From Chara braunii (lineage: Eukaryota > Streptophyta > Charophyceae > Charales > Characeae), in NCBI GenBank assembly GCA_003427395.1, contig BFEA01000417.1, forward strand, positions 924,489-945,442: a stretch of DNA of 20,954 nt, read 5' to 3'. Below are positions 8,078-18,535 of this stretch, one piece after another. The position numbers and the translations under genes were made by a program. The notes below the pieces were generated by a model, which saw nothing but the letters and a program-made list of their open reading frames with translations, was not told the DNA's origin and searched no databases. The number at the start of each line of letters is the position of its first letter. The stretch's first letter is position 1.

Positions 8078-8617
8078 TCAATCCAAGAAGTATTGTCGGG
8101 CTTCCCACCGGGCTACAACCCGTCGTTTAGAACGGAAAGGCTTGGGCACACTTCGCGTGTCTCGTTTTCGTATCAAGTCTCGTCGTCGTTCGCTGGTCAG
8201 TTCCGAGTCCGACGTGGATGGTCTCACCCGCGTGGCTCTTTCTTTATGCTCGTCTTCACTCCGCACACGGTAGTGGAAACCCCTGGATTCGTAGCGCTCA
8301 AAACGCTGACACTCGGTGCATACAGTGCGCGGCCAGTGGGGTTCTACGGCCGTCCACGGGAGGACGATCAACTCATTGAATGACAACAATATCGAGTAAG
8401 GTGGGAAGTGTGTATCGATAATGACAAACCCGGCCTCTACGAATCCGGAACACTGGTTGGCCGGAGGGAAGTAATATCGCCCGCCGATTTGCGCGACAAC
8501 TTCTCGTACGTCCCACTCGCATACACGTGTCCTTTCCTCGTTGTAGGGAAAAGGCCGCGTTGACACGGGAGGTGCGGGAGGCTGGCGCCCGATCGGAGGG
8601 TACTTGTCAGTCAACAT
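8078..8617 (-). CDS. Unknown ORF upstream of gag (ORF0-like)
   Basis: A 179-residue open frame from the first ATG at 8617 (the frame also extends upstream without ATG). I do not recognise it. It starts MLTDKYPPIGRQPPAPP, has a hydrophobic/aromatic middle (GGRYYFPPANQCSGFVEAGF, then PPYSILLSFNELIVLPWTAVEPHW), a CxxC pair (VCTECQRF) and a strongly basic, Arg-rich C-terminal third. That tail suggests nucleic-acid binding, but this is inference. It is on the same strand as gag, ends about 240 bases before it, and has no stop or frameshift, so it may be an extra ORF of the element. It could also belong to an older neighbour or be chance. Confidence 0.45.
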   Translation of the reverse strand: MLTDKYPPIGRQPPAPPVSTRPFPYNEERTRVCEWDVREVVAQIGGRYYFPPANQCSGFVEAGFVIIDTHFPPYSILLSFNELIVLPWTAVEPHWPRTVCTECQRFERYESRGFHYRVRSEDEHKERATRVRPSTSDSELTSERRRDLIRKRDTRSVPKPFRSKRRVVARWEARQYFLD

Positions 8618-8619
8618 AT

Positions 8620-9780
8620 CAATCAACTGCAAAGACCTTGAGACGTCATCAAGAAAAGAAAACACTTGCGCAACTCACAACCAATTCCTTTCGATACGAG
8701 AGAGAGAGAGAAGGAAGACACATCCTCAGTTTAATCATAACTAAGGGACCGATCCGCGGCTCAGGGTTAGGGAGCCGACGCGACGTTGATCCTGGGCGCC
8801 TTGTTTCTCGAGGCCGCCTCGTGGCTTGGCTGCTGATGTCGTGCAGCATAAGGCAGATGGCATGCGCAAGACATTCCGAGCTACAGATCTAAACACTCTT
8901 GCATTCTCGAACAAGATCCCGACGACAATCGTCTAATCAACACAACAAGGGTCACACATCCCCATACTAACATCCACTGTGGAAGGTGCGAAAATGAGAC
9001 ATGCACAGGAAGAGATGGATCGCTTTACAATACACACGCATCCACCGTTCACAAGACAACAAGACGGGGTCCTTGTGTAGAAGGATTACCCAGGAAACTA
9101 ATGGAAGAGTTCCGGAAGAAGTTCTTTTACGCAAGGAGGACACACAGATGCATTCCTATCAAAGAGAAGAAGAGAGGCAAATGTCGAGACATATCATTAT
9201 CAAAAGTAGAGTAGAGAGGGGGAGATGAGGGAGGAGAGTCGAGATAGGGGATGACCATATATGGAAGAGAGACATTCAGCATGGCCGCCGTACACTCACG
9301 CCAAAGATAAAGATCCGCAACAAAGGCGCTTTCGCCGTTAATTCCAATATGGCCCCGGGCCAATCACTCACTCAACTCCAATCATCGATCCTCATACCCG
9401 CACCGACGATCTCGATCGTCGCGTGCTAACTCCCACCACTGCGATCGTCACCCCGCTGTCGTAAACTCGACACGGTTCGTCCGCATCCCACAGTCCGTCG
9501 TGGCGATCCAGCGCGCAACCGGCCAGCCTATCGTCAGCCCGACAGGACTTTCTGACTTGCATCAAAACACTCTTGCCTAGCCACCGCTTCCCGGAAGCTG
9601 GCTTAGGAGTCGAGAACGTAAGAGAGATTTGCGGGCGCGTTTGCGGGTTTTATAGTTGCGACGAGGGAGATAGAAGGGGGAGAAAGCGACGGGAAGACTG
9701 AGGTGTAAGAGGAGAAGCAGGAGGAGAAGACTTTGAGAAGAGTGCTCTGCGAACACCATGTTGATCCCTCGAAACTCAAA
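8620..9780. other. Unassigned DNA upstream of the retroelement
   Basis: No gene, LTR or RNA gene recognised. Short frames on both strands lack family features; the minus frame at 9363-9127 has some protein-like composition but no motif. A short GA run lies at about 8699-8711. If the element has a 5' LTR inside the window, it should be here or just above, but I could not match any long segment to 1-1700 by eye. Confidence 0.5.
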
Positions 9781-9786
9781 GTTCAA

Positions 9787-9841
9787 CCAATCAGATTCGT
9801 CGTGCAATAGGAAGATCCTATTGATCCACACACCTGATTGG
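9787..9841. repeat. Nested inverted repeats carrying CCAAT motifs
   Basis: CCAATCAG (9787-9794) is repeated inverted as CTGATTGG (9834-9841). Between them lies an 8-bp perfect hairpin CAATAGGA-AGA-TCCTATTG (9805-9823). CCAAT boxes in both orientations can be promoter elements, but no gene start was identified next to them. Confidence 0.55.
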
Positions 9842-9982
9842 CGAGCGGGGTTATCAATGGATCGACCGGGCGTCTTGCGCCAGACTCAGAGGGTGAGAAG
9901 AGAAAAGGCGCGAGAAGAAGCGCAAGACGGGTCCAAGATTCAGATGATCAAGAAAGGGAAATGGGCGCGCAAAACAAGGCGG

Positions 9983-10001
9983 GAGAGAGAGAGAGAGAGA
10001 A
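9983..10001. repeat. Short (GA)n microsatellite in purine-rich DNA
   Basis: A GA run within a strongly purine-biased plus strand (about 9880-10130). The open frames across it are low-complexity and I do not call them genes. Confidence 0.9.
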
Positions 10002-10671
10002 AGAAAACAATTACAGGGAAAGAGAAAAAGGAGGGAGAAGGGAAAAGGAGCGCAGGAGGAAGGGATGCGGGGGGCAGAGAGGAGAAAGCTTTGCATACGT
10101 GGCGCCGTCAACAAAAAAAGAGAAAAACGCACCGAAACAGTTACAGCTTGCTTCTATCCTAATTCAAAATTGAAATCACCATCTCCGCGCGCGAAAAAGC
10201 GACGCGGGAAAATAAAATCCTACGCCTATTCGTGTTCATGCAAAATTCCGAGAGTTTTCCCCGACGCGACCAAGAACATTCACACACACACGAAAAGGAC
10301 ACGTCGAAGTTCCGCTTATCCCGCGATTCCCAACTGCCGAGCCCAATTCCCAGTGCGCTCGCTAAGGCACACGTAATTTCCTATGCATTTTCCGACTTTG
10401 CAAAAAGGAAAAACAGAACCCGGAAATCGAAAAAGCTTCCTGAAGATGAGGGCCAAAAAGGAAATGCGGCATCCGAAAACAAGAAAACAAAATGGGGTTT
10501 TTCTGGGGTTGTTATGATACAAGCAAAAGGAGGGGTACGAAAGATGGCACGGGTTCGGAAAGTGTTTCGTCACACTCTCTCTCTCGCGCGCGCCCCCGTT
10601 TCCATAGTCTGTTCGATATGGGAATGGATCTTCCCACGAAAGCGGGAAGATTCCTTCCCCTTTTTCGTTTT

Positions 10672-10675
<4 letters not shown>
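10002..10675. other. Unassigned DNA before the gap
   Basis: No gene or RNA recognised. The plus-strand frames that run through here continue only because GA repeats and N bases have no stops. Confidence 0.6.
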
Positions 10676-10733
<58 letters not shown>

Positions 10734-10908
10734 NNNNNNNNNNNNNNNNNNNNNNNNNNNNNNNNNNNNNNNNNNNNNNNNNNNNNNNNNNNNNNNNNNN
10801 NNNNNNNNNNNNNNNNNNNNNNNNNNNNNNNNNNNNNNNNNNNNNNNNNNNNNNNNNNNNNNNNNNNNNNNNNNNNNNNNNNNNNNNNNNNNNNNNNNNN
10901 NNNNNNNN

Positions 10909-10953
<45 letters not shown>

Positions 10954-10989
10954 CGAGCGCGCGCGCGCGCGTGTGCGCGCACGCGCGTG
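10676..10989. repeat. (GA)n, 175-base N gap, (TC)n, (GC)n tract
   Basis: A (GA)n tract at 10676-10733 runs into an unsequenced gap (10734-10908), which exits into (TC)n at 10909-10938 and then alternating GC/GT/AC dinucleotides to 10989 (one break, A at 10956). GA on one side and TC on the other means the repeat inverts inside the gap or the join is wrong. The alternating purine-pyrimidine stretch is the type that can adopt Z-DNA. Confidence 0.95.
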
Positions 10990-11116
10990 ACTTTGTTCTT
11001 ACATTTCGTTTTCTTTCTTTTTTTATTTTTGTGTATTTGAATTTTTTCTTTCTTTCTTTGTTGTTTCATTGTGGTGTCTTTTCGGGTGAACCGGGGCCCG
11101 GCCATGCAGCAGCAAC

Positions 11117-11172
11117 CGGGCCTTCCCTTGGCCAACCTACCTAAGGCTGCGGCGCGTATACGGGAAGGCCCG
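11117..11172. repeat. 11-bp perfect inverted repeat with 34-base loop
   Basis: CGGGCCTTCCC at 11117-11127 pairs exactly with GGGAAGGCCCG at 11162-11172. The surrounding DNA to about 11310 is GC-rich with many GGCC/CCGG blocks. It could form a stable stem in RNA or DNA. No gene context. Confidence 0.8.
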
Positions 11173-11422
11173 CGGCCGATAGCTGGGCCAAGTACTGGTG
11201 GTTTAACATACTTTTTTTTCTTTTTTTTCTAGGCTGTTTTTCCATACCCGGGTACCCAACTCATCCCGAGGGTGCCCGGCTGGGCATGACCCCCGGGGAG
11301 GGTTCCGGGCAGCCAGCCCACAATAACAAAATCAAAAAATTCCCCCAAAAAAAATATGTTGTGTAGAATTGAGGACTTTTGAATTCCTCACGGAATCGGA
11401 GATAAAAAAGAAGATAAAAGAA

Positions 11423-11476
11423 TCACACTGTCAGTGTGAATACCCTTACAAGGGTATCCGCCCTGATTTTTTCAAG
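11423..11476. other. Two adjacent perfect hairpins followed by a T run
   Basis: Hairpin 1: TCACACT-gtc-AGTGTGA at 11423-11439. Hairpin 2 starts at the next base: ATACCCTT-ac-AAGGGTAT at 11440-11457. A T6 run follows at about 11467-11472. In a transcript these would be strong stems. No transcription unit was recognised, so I do not call it a terminator. Confidence 0.65.
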
Positions 11477-11479
11477 TGA

Positions 11480-12039
11480 CAGAAACTGAGTTTGGTTTAA
11501 AGTTTGAGTGCCCCGCGCGAGTCGCAGTTGTGTCTTTCGTTTATGCTGACTAAGTGGTTGACCAGAAGTAGAGAGTATGTGGGTGCGCAAATTTAAGACG
11601 CGTGTGATTCCTTTTCTTGTTGATGGTTGTAAAGCCGATGCGGTTACCGGTCAAATTTTTGTTTTTCATTGAAGTAGGATTAAATGATATTTTATTTTGA
11701 TTGGTCCGTTTGACCTTGACGGGCCACGCTCGTGTGGAGATCAGCTTCAACAACGATGCGACTTTTGTACGTCAAGCGGAATGTGCGGGGGAATAAAACA
11801 CGGTACGGGTCTCCGTGTGGTAGGCGCGAGGCTGGGCGGCTGTAGTTTAGCCGGTAGAATGAGAGAGTGACCATGGAATATTTAGCGGGCCCAGATGACG
11901 TAAATCATGACTTTATGGGCTATATGCTGAGGCCGACCGACAAAAAGTTGAGATCCGAAGTTGTCGCCCTCCTTGTAGGACGTGGGGTGTCAGTCCGTAG
12001 GGGCCATTGTGGCCAACATAGCGAGTGGGGAGCGATTGA
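11480..12039. other. Unassigned DNA
   Basis: No gene recognised. A lone pol III A-box-like string lies at 11843-11854 with no B-box downstream. A 64-codon plus-strand frame (11867-12061) has no recognised motif. Confidence 0.5.
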
Positions 12040-12285
12040 AACCTCCCACAAGTGGTTGTAATGGAAGTCGAGGACCTTGAGCACGTGACTTTTTGGGCGG
12101 GCCCGTTTGGGCTCCGGCGTGTCAAGATGCTGGCATAATTTCTCTCCCCTGCCGACCTTGAAAAACGGACCGAGGAGTTCAACATGCGTGCGAGCCGGTG
12201 GGTGAATAACCACGAGGCAGAAGGGACCAGGGTGACATGGGCCCTTCTGCGGGAGCACCATCCGCCCCCCTGCAGTCCGCTGTGA
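12040..12285 (+). pseudogene. Coding-like remnant of unknown family
   Basis: This frame reads NLPQVVVMEVEDLEHV and later SRWVNNHEAEGTRVTWALLR, with a TAA inside (12136-12138) and a TGA at the end (12283-12285). The amino-acid pattern (charged helix-like runs with spaced Trp/Phe) looks like decayed coding sequence, not random DNA. I cannot name the family; a transposon protein is the likeliest source in this setting. The opposite strand also has a 130-codon open frame (12305-11913), so a shadow effect is possible. Confidence 0.35.
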
Positions 12286-13743
12286 AGGGGTCTTTGTGTG
12301 GACATGCCCGTTGGGGCCAGAGGGAAGCAGGCAGCTACTCAGGGCACAACTTGAGGAGTTAATTGTAGCAGCTGCCCCATGGGACCCCTCCTCATTTTGG
12401 CCTTCAAAATTCTCATTTCAATATTTGTACTATATCACTAAGGTCTGCACAGGGACCCGCCCCACCCAGGCCCACACTGAAGGCTTAGCAGTGGGTCACG
12501 CCCTCCTACTCGTTGCAAGCACTCGCAGTCATCGGCCGTTGGGGTTGATCAATTCGGGAGGTGAGTTGATACACACTCCCTTGTTGATCTTGACTTCCAT
12601 GGCTACCGCCCCGCTGCCTCTAGTAGTCACCAGTCATTGTGGTGTCTAGGATTAGCGCAGAGTATGGCGCAGGGGAAAACAAGCATGACGACATAGTGGA
12701 ATGTCAGAAGGGGGGACGAGACCAACGGAGAGAAGGACGAACCTGGACACGGGGAGTGCCCGGTACATTTACTGTTGAGGAAGAAGAGAGTGACGAGAGC
12801 GAGGCTATGACAGGGGCGAAGACACAAGATCTCGCCTGTTACTCGATGAAAATGGGCAGGGGAAGATCCTAAATGGGGGTTATCAACCACGGCGAATCCA
12901 TTGGTGAAGTTAGAATGACGGGAGAATTAGTGTAGAAAAAAAAAAAAAGTCATGGCCAGAGAGATGGCGGGAGCAAAGAAGAAGAGAACCGGGAAACACA
13001 TTTCCCGCTCATTCCCAGACGCAATCGGGCGGGTAAAGTTGCTAAATAGGGGTTCTTAGTAGCTGCGAGTCGGATTATGGGGTTAGTTTTTTTATATAAG
13101 TGGATAAATTTGGAGGTTTGGCAAGTAGGAGCTGCACCCCGAGAAGTAGTTCATCTTTATGCAAACATGAAACGCATTTTTTCACGTTTTGGGGAGAGAT
13201 TCATTCTCGTTTTTACACATTTGGTTGATAGAGGAACGAGGCATATGGTCGTGGTTGAGGCCGTGACCGTCTTCTCATCACTCAAGGCTGCAGTTTTGTT
13301 TGTGACCATCCTCCTCGTCGAAGGGGTTATTGCCACTCCTCGTACTCGCCTGTAGTGACTGCCATCAGGATTGCTGCAATCCAATTTCCCCTCGCAGTAC
13401 GCGACACTTTTGTCATTGGCCTTGATCTTTGTTGTGGTTCTGTCGCTCGCCTCGATAGTCGTTGCCTCCGCTGTCCTGATGCCCCTTTAATCCGTTGTGC
13501 CCCGTCGTAGTCGAGGCTGTTATCCTTGTGGATTAAGTCCTCCCCCTCTTCGATCTCAAATGAACCTGGTCGTGCTACCGACCAGATGCGTTCAAGTAAC
13601 CGGGGGATGCGTGGTACGTTAGTAAGAAACGGACGGAATGGCCATTTGGAAGGAGAGGCGCGAAGAGAAAAACAGCGAAGCAGTGTATGAGGTAATCGAT
13701 GTATCTTCCTGCTTTATAGCAGAAAGTTCATTTTTTATTTTGC
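12286..13743. other. Unassigned DNA
   Basis: No gene or RNA recognised. Several open frames under 120 codons occur on both strands without motifs or repeat support; the plus frame near 12770-12870 is acidic and Glu/Ser-rich. An A-run lies at about 12936-12948. Confidence 0.5.
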
Positions 13744-14080
13744 CTATCCTAATGATGGAAGTAGCGTGAGATCCATCGCGAAGTGGTGACTTACCTGTTG
13801 GTCGGCGCGTTACTTATCCTATCGATAGAAGCAGCCTCTCTCTATGATTCGGAGTACGAGGGAGAGAGCGACCTCGCAGTGGCAGCGAATACTTTCGCGG
13901 TCGTGCGAAAGATTCATTCTGATTTCGTTATCTTGACAGGTGCAGCATCGTGAAGTCAGTCACAGGGTGGAGACTTACCTATGGGCCGAGGCGCTGCTCA
14001 TTCCCATCACGTTGGACGAAGTAGCGAGGGGCCAGTTGTGAGAGTTGCGGGCCTACCTGTCGAATGAGTCAGAGCAGTAA
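13744..14080 (+). repeat. Diverged internal duplication with coding-like frames
   Basis: A block containing CATCG-GAAG then TGG-GACTTACCT then TTATCC/CATCCC-type sequence and GAAGYAGC occurs at 13774-13836 and again at 13946-14026. A third partial copy of the last part lies at 13744-13766. Translated, both full copies give HREV followed by a TYL and ALLI motif (frames 13765-13953 and 13940-14080), the second interrupted by TGA at 14039-14041. Possibly a decayed repetitive protein gene; family unknown. Confidence 0.4.
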
Positions 14081-14307
14081 GGGAGCGGGCCACGGAGATT
14101 GAAGATTTGTCTATTAGTCTGCACGGTTGCCCCACCAATCACTGGACTGAAACAACGAGGAGACAGACACGAGATTGCAGACTTCACTTGTTGATCGATA
14201 CGTTCTTCACCCTGTGGGTCGAACTCCACAACCACGTGACCTTTAGCACAGCAATGTACAAATTGTGTCCTAAACATCACGTGGTTATAAGTTAGACAGA
14301 AAGAGAA

Positions 14308-14310
<3 letters not shown>

Positions 14311-14378
<68 letters not shown>

Positions 14379-14383
14379 NAGAG
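14311..14383. repeat. (GA)n microsatellite with one N
   Basis: Pure GA repeat with a single ambiguous base at 14379. The minus-strand open frame across it (14490-14053) is an artefact of the CT repeat. Confidence 0.97.
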
Positions 14384-14569
14384 GCAGTCCACAAGAAGGG
14401 AGAGAAAGAGGCAGTGACCGTCGAAGCAGTAGCAAACAAACTGTGGAAGGCAGACTTGGTTGTTGGCCGGTGCGCCTTTTGTCCTACCATACGAGATTAT
14501 TGAGGGGGAGAGGGCGCATTGTTGCGATTCAGAGGACCGTCAGGAGGTCAACAATTGACGTTTTGACTT

Positions 14570-15510
14570 CAGTTTGACTGTATTATTGCTTGTTTGGCAG
14601 TCATGTGGGGTCCTCAGGTGCACCAAGCCTGATATCAAGGCCCTCTCACGCAAGTCTGAGAGCATCATTCTTGGATCTGAGGGATTAAAAGCTTCAATCT
14701 CTGCCCTTCTTAAAATTTGTTTGAAGTTAGGGCTGGGTACAATTGTAGTTTTTTTTGCAGACCAGATTTGGGTCGGATGCAGTTTGCAACATACACACAG
14801 ATTGCGGGCACTGTCTCAAGGTCTTCTGACATAAGAATAAGATTGATCCTAAACCTCCATGTCGAATGCATAAAAACAGTTTCTCCCGTGGGGAAATTCT
14901 TCGGTATGTATCATAAAGATGCTTTGATTCGCATAGACTCCTAATGATATTTTTATCTTCTTCTATATACTAGGCGGGATATGGAGAGGGTACCTTCCAT
15001 TTATCCATCCATCTGTCAGAGGCTGCATTAAAGTCCCTTGCCATGATTACTGGTACTCCATTTGGTATTTCTACCCTGATATCCTGGAAGAAGTTGATCC
15101 TCTTGCTCACTTCATTAGGTCAACGGACGTTAATGACACGTATAAGTTATAACCTTTAATTCTAGCATAAACAAAGCAGAAACCTATCTACCCTGAACCT
15201 TGTCCACCACCCAATATATCAGCTCAACCCTTGAATCCGGTGGAACCAAGATTGTTATCCCCCCTTAACCACTACTCTGAGATAGAGAACACACTTTTTG
15301 GAAGGGTCATAACCGTCATATCATATTATGTGCTCTAGTATGGATAGGGGATCAATTAAGTGGGTCTCGTGAATACATATTAGATCACCAACTTCTTCCT
15401 CCTACCTCTTTGATCTGTTTCAGGATGGCTCGACGTTTGTCCTCGTCTGTAGTCGGTAACGCATTAACATTAAGAGATTTGCAATCTAGATCCGGCGATC
15501 CCCTATTCTG
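14570..15510 (-). pseudogene. LINE (L1-type) endonuclease remnant, ORF2 5' part
   Basis: Read on the minus strand, one discontinuous frame matches the exonuclease-endonuclease-phosphatase fold of L1-type ORF2. LNVNALPTTDEDKRRAILKQ (about 15477-15418) matches the opening strand; GGITILV (about 15262) the central strand; PVIMARDFNAASD (about 15054-15016) the GDFNA motif, with Arg in place of Gly; RINLILMSEDL (about 14853-14821) the RID..S motif near the C-terminus. Such enzymes nick target DNA to prime reverse transcription. Many stops lie between these blocks, so it is dead. A coding-like stretch continues to about 14600, then the expected reverse transcriptase is not found, which suggests deletion or rearrangement 3' of the endonuclease. 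Confidence 0.75.
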
Positions 15511-18260
15511 ATTGCCCTTTGCCAAATCATACTTTTTCCATAATGAGCTTGCAAGGCTTACATCCCAAGGAACAATATCCCCTACCTGCTTTGTTCTTTT
15601 ATATTGGGATCACAGTCGAACCCAACTACCCGTATCAAAATCTGAAGCGAAATTCAAGATACCTCTCGGAAGTATTGGGCATAAGAAAGACGTCACATCT
15701 ACCACCGACCAGACCGCATTGGCCTTGATCTTAAGAGACTACGTCTCCAACAAGGCCGCGTGAGTAAACCACTTAAGACATGACTCATTTTGCTCCTAAA
15801 ATCGAACAAAGATGTCTCTCTTCGCCATTTATGCTTCGTCTCTCATCTCAGGTAAGGTCACATGTGTTCGCGGATCATAGTGCTTGCCAATGGACAAGTA
15901 ATCATACAAATCTCTCTTGAAAGCTCTATCATTAGTCTTTTGAAATTCAACATATGTAGTTCACCTCCTCAAGGTGACCCCCCTGTATTAATCTTGACAA
16001 ATAGGTGATAACCCTATTTCTCATTCCCCCCCCTTCTTTCTTACCGGTATCATGAGATTCCTCTTGGGAGTCAACGGTCTAGCCACTCGACCTTTTTCTA
16101 GGATGTAACATATTTTTTGCCTCTTACCAGTTTTCCTATGTTACCGGGGTTGGGAAAGACATCAAACTACCTTGGTCATGTTGACCCATGTGCGCATCTT
16201 CTCCTATTCGTTCAACCATATTCTCTTGAGATGATGAAAGGATGATAAATGTTTGTTGTGCCTGCGGTAGATCTTGTTGTTGTGCATGTCATTATGACTG
16301 TTGTACTTGTTGCTGCGCAGGTCCTTGTTGTTGATGAGTCAGCTGCATCAACTGCACTTGTTGCTGCAATTGTTGAGACTGTTGAAGACCGAGTGACTGT
16401 TGTTGTGATAGTGGATGTTGTTGAAAGGGCAACAACTGCTGACCTCTCTCCCCTATTAGATTTTGCACTTTCTGCTCCCCCTTTTGTGCAAGGGGTTGAT
16501 GTTGCATCATTGTGACCAATTGCTGACTGTTTTTTCCCATTGAAGGTTACTGTTGTGTCAGTGTGACCAGTTGTTGACCATCCCCTCCCACTAAATTTTG
16601 CCCTTGTTGTTGCAATACCTGTTTCTCCTATAGAATGATCACATGTGGAACTTCTTGTAATATTGGATCATAACTCATTACCCCTGAGGACTAGAGAATA
16701 TCTTGTCGTGCGCCAACCAGCCCTGCGGTAACTTTTGTATGATCCACATGTCATTCTTCACCATTTTCTCCTTTGATCCTACATCCTCCAAATTTGAGTT
16801 AACTTTACTCACTTGCAGTTCCTTCTTTCATTCTACATTCTTTGAGGAAATTGACTTTTCCACCTTTTCCGTTTTCCCCATATTTCTCATATTTTCCATA
16901 TTTCTCATATTTTCCATGTTTCCTGCATCATCCGGTTCTCGAATACTTCCTTCCCCTCGATTGCAGATCCCCGTTGATTCCTCTATTGAAGAGGAACAGG
17001 CTGGTGCAACTGGAATAATAGCCCATCCTTCTTCCTTTCGCTGTGAGCCGACAGCGGTCTCTAGCGATGGAAGGGGGGGGGGATGGACCATTAGAAGGAC
17101 GGCCCTCGACATCTTCTGGCCAACCACAGGCCACTGAGCGCCCGATGGGAGGCCCTGTAGCAACACTCGATTCAGATTGTTACCACCATTAGGAATACGA
17201 AAAACCTGCACATAAGCCGCATCCCAGTACTCAATCGAGGTTGTACCTTACTTACATTTTCACTGAAGGACCACCCATTTTAATAATTGTATCATTTTTT
17301 CTCCACCGGGATAAATTTTTATCCTCATCAGGGTTGGTGGGGGAAACATCAGGCACTGGACTATCAACAAGTACACCTTGGGGGTCCACATCTATAGGGG
17401 CAGTCCTAAAGGCGTCACAAAAAGGATCTTGTGACTCATGTGGGGCTCCCATCTCTGGGAAAGCTCCCTTATTCACAACATTTTTACCAGCATTCTCAGT
17501 AGGAAATCTTTCATGCTCAGTCGAAGTTCCAGGAAGAAAATTTCGACGATTGTGTGATGTATCACCTTTCTTGGGAGAATGACGGAAACTGGATTCACTT
17601 TTGTGTATTGTTTTTTTTTTTCCTGCTTTCTTTTTTTTTTTCTCTGTAGAGGTTGTTCCTCTTTCAGTTCCAGATCCTGATCCCCCGCCTGGTCCATCGT
17701 GTGATTTTGGTCTAATCCCTAAGGAGGGGCCCGAACCTTCACCTGTTCTACCGCGTTCTGCACATAAACCTTTGAATTTGGCCCTTGTGAAGTACGACCG
17801 TTTTCTCCCCTAGATCCATCGGCTTCTTGTCCTACCATTTGTGAGACAATTGAGATTTCACCATTCTCCTTTTATTTCCCAGACCCTTGTTGCCCAGTCT
17901 CTCTATCCTTCACCACTGACCTGATCCCCTGCCCATCCACCTTCTTCTTTTCTATTTGCGGCAATGGTGGCGTTGGGGCAGGAGGGGACCAACTATCCGA
18001 CGACTTGGATCCCCAATCTAACTCACCCGCTTTTTCTCAGGTTCATCTCTTTTAGTGACCCCCTTCGGCGAACCTTCCACAACAACCCATCCCTCATGCC
18101 CTGGATCCAGTGTCCTTGACAAGTTGGCTTTGAAAGGATCCCGAATTAATTTCCCTATAAGTTTTTGCTTCCAATTCTATGTTACCAGTTGTCCGATGGC
18201 AGGACGTCCTGGTCGGACAGTCATGGGGGTCCCGCGCGTCCGGGCCCAGACAACTCCATT
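15511..18260 (-). pseudogene. Decayed LINE ORF1-like and spacer region
   Basis: This lies upstream of the endonuclease on the same strand. Visible parts, 5' to 3': a frame with GHEGWVVVEG and a Lys-rich end (about 18150-18030); a charged Lys/Glu/Gln-rich segment (17697-17473); a frame with a repeated ENMRNM unit (17211-16828; an 18-base repeat at about 16880-16918); a Gln/Leu-rich segment (16540-16292); and short blocks toward 15550. Low-complexity, charged ORF1 products are common in LINEs, but I see no CCHC knuckle or RRM-like motif that would prove it. Frames are broken throughout. Assignment rests mainly on position and strand. Confidence 0.4.
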
Positions 18261-18467
18261 TTTAGCAGTTGGGAGTGTCTTTTATTTTTATTTTTATTTT
18301 AAATTTGATAAAGAATACGTCATTTTTACCACGCGTTATATTACGCCAAAGCAAAAAGTCAAATTACTAATACAAAACAAAACACTACTAGTCCCTTTAG
18401 TATTTAATCCATAACCTTTTGACAAAGAATCTATTCGGCGTCACGTGCAAAACTTAAGATAAAACTG

Positions 18468-18532
<65 letters not shown>
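18468..18532. repeat. CGA(TA)n microsatellite, left copy
   Basis: CGA followed by an uninterrupted TA tract to 18532. A second CGA(TA)10 lies at 18872-18894. Together they bracket the hammerhead-bearing segment and could be a target-site duplication, though simple repeats match easily by chance. A short (GA)n follows at 18535-18549. Confidence 0.9.

Positions 18533-18535
<3 letters not shown>

Larger units (their letters stand above)
986..8617 (-). mobile_element. Ty3/Gypsy-type retrotransposon, internal region with extra ORFs
   Basis: On the minus strand the order is upstream ORF, gag with a CCHC knuckle, protease, reverse transcriptase, RNase H, integrase, downstream ORF. Integrase after RNase H is the Ty3/Gypsy order (copia elements have integrase before RT). 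Gag-protease-RT needs several frame changes and has three in-frame stops, so this copy is not autonomous as sequenced. The integrase and both outer ORFs are open. I searched by eye for matching direct repeats (LTRs), a primer-binding site and a polypurine tract and found none convincing, so the limits are those of the outermost ORFs, not the element ends. The PHD finger before the integrase and the extra ORFs set it apart from the standard layout. Confidence 0.85.

Noticed and set aside
1-9850. LTR pair for the retroelement
   Set aside because: By-eye comparison of 1-1700 with 7850-9850 gave only short matches of about 12 bases, the level expected by chance. No tRNA-complementary primer site or polypurine tract was convincing. 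A self-alignment is needed.
10232-11135. Long open frames across the N gap
   Set aside because: They are open only because N bases and GA/TC/GC repeats contain no stops.
11843-11854. Pol III A-box-like string
   Set aside because: No B-box or cloverleaf downstream.
13077-13355. 92-codon plus-strand frame as a gene
   Set aside because: Hydrophobic but without recognised family, start context or neighbours; likely chance.
14053-14490. Minus-strand 145-codon frame
   Set aside because: Its centre is a (CT)n translation; no other features.
17309-17331. Hammerhead-like CTGATGA plus stem on the minus strand
   Set aside because: A good stem II (GGATAAA/TTTATCC) follows, but no GAAA comes after it, so the core is absent.
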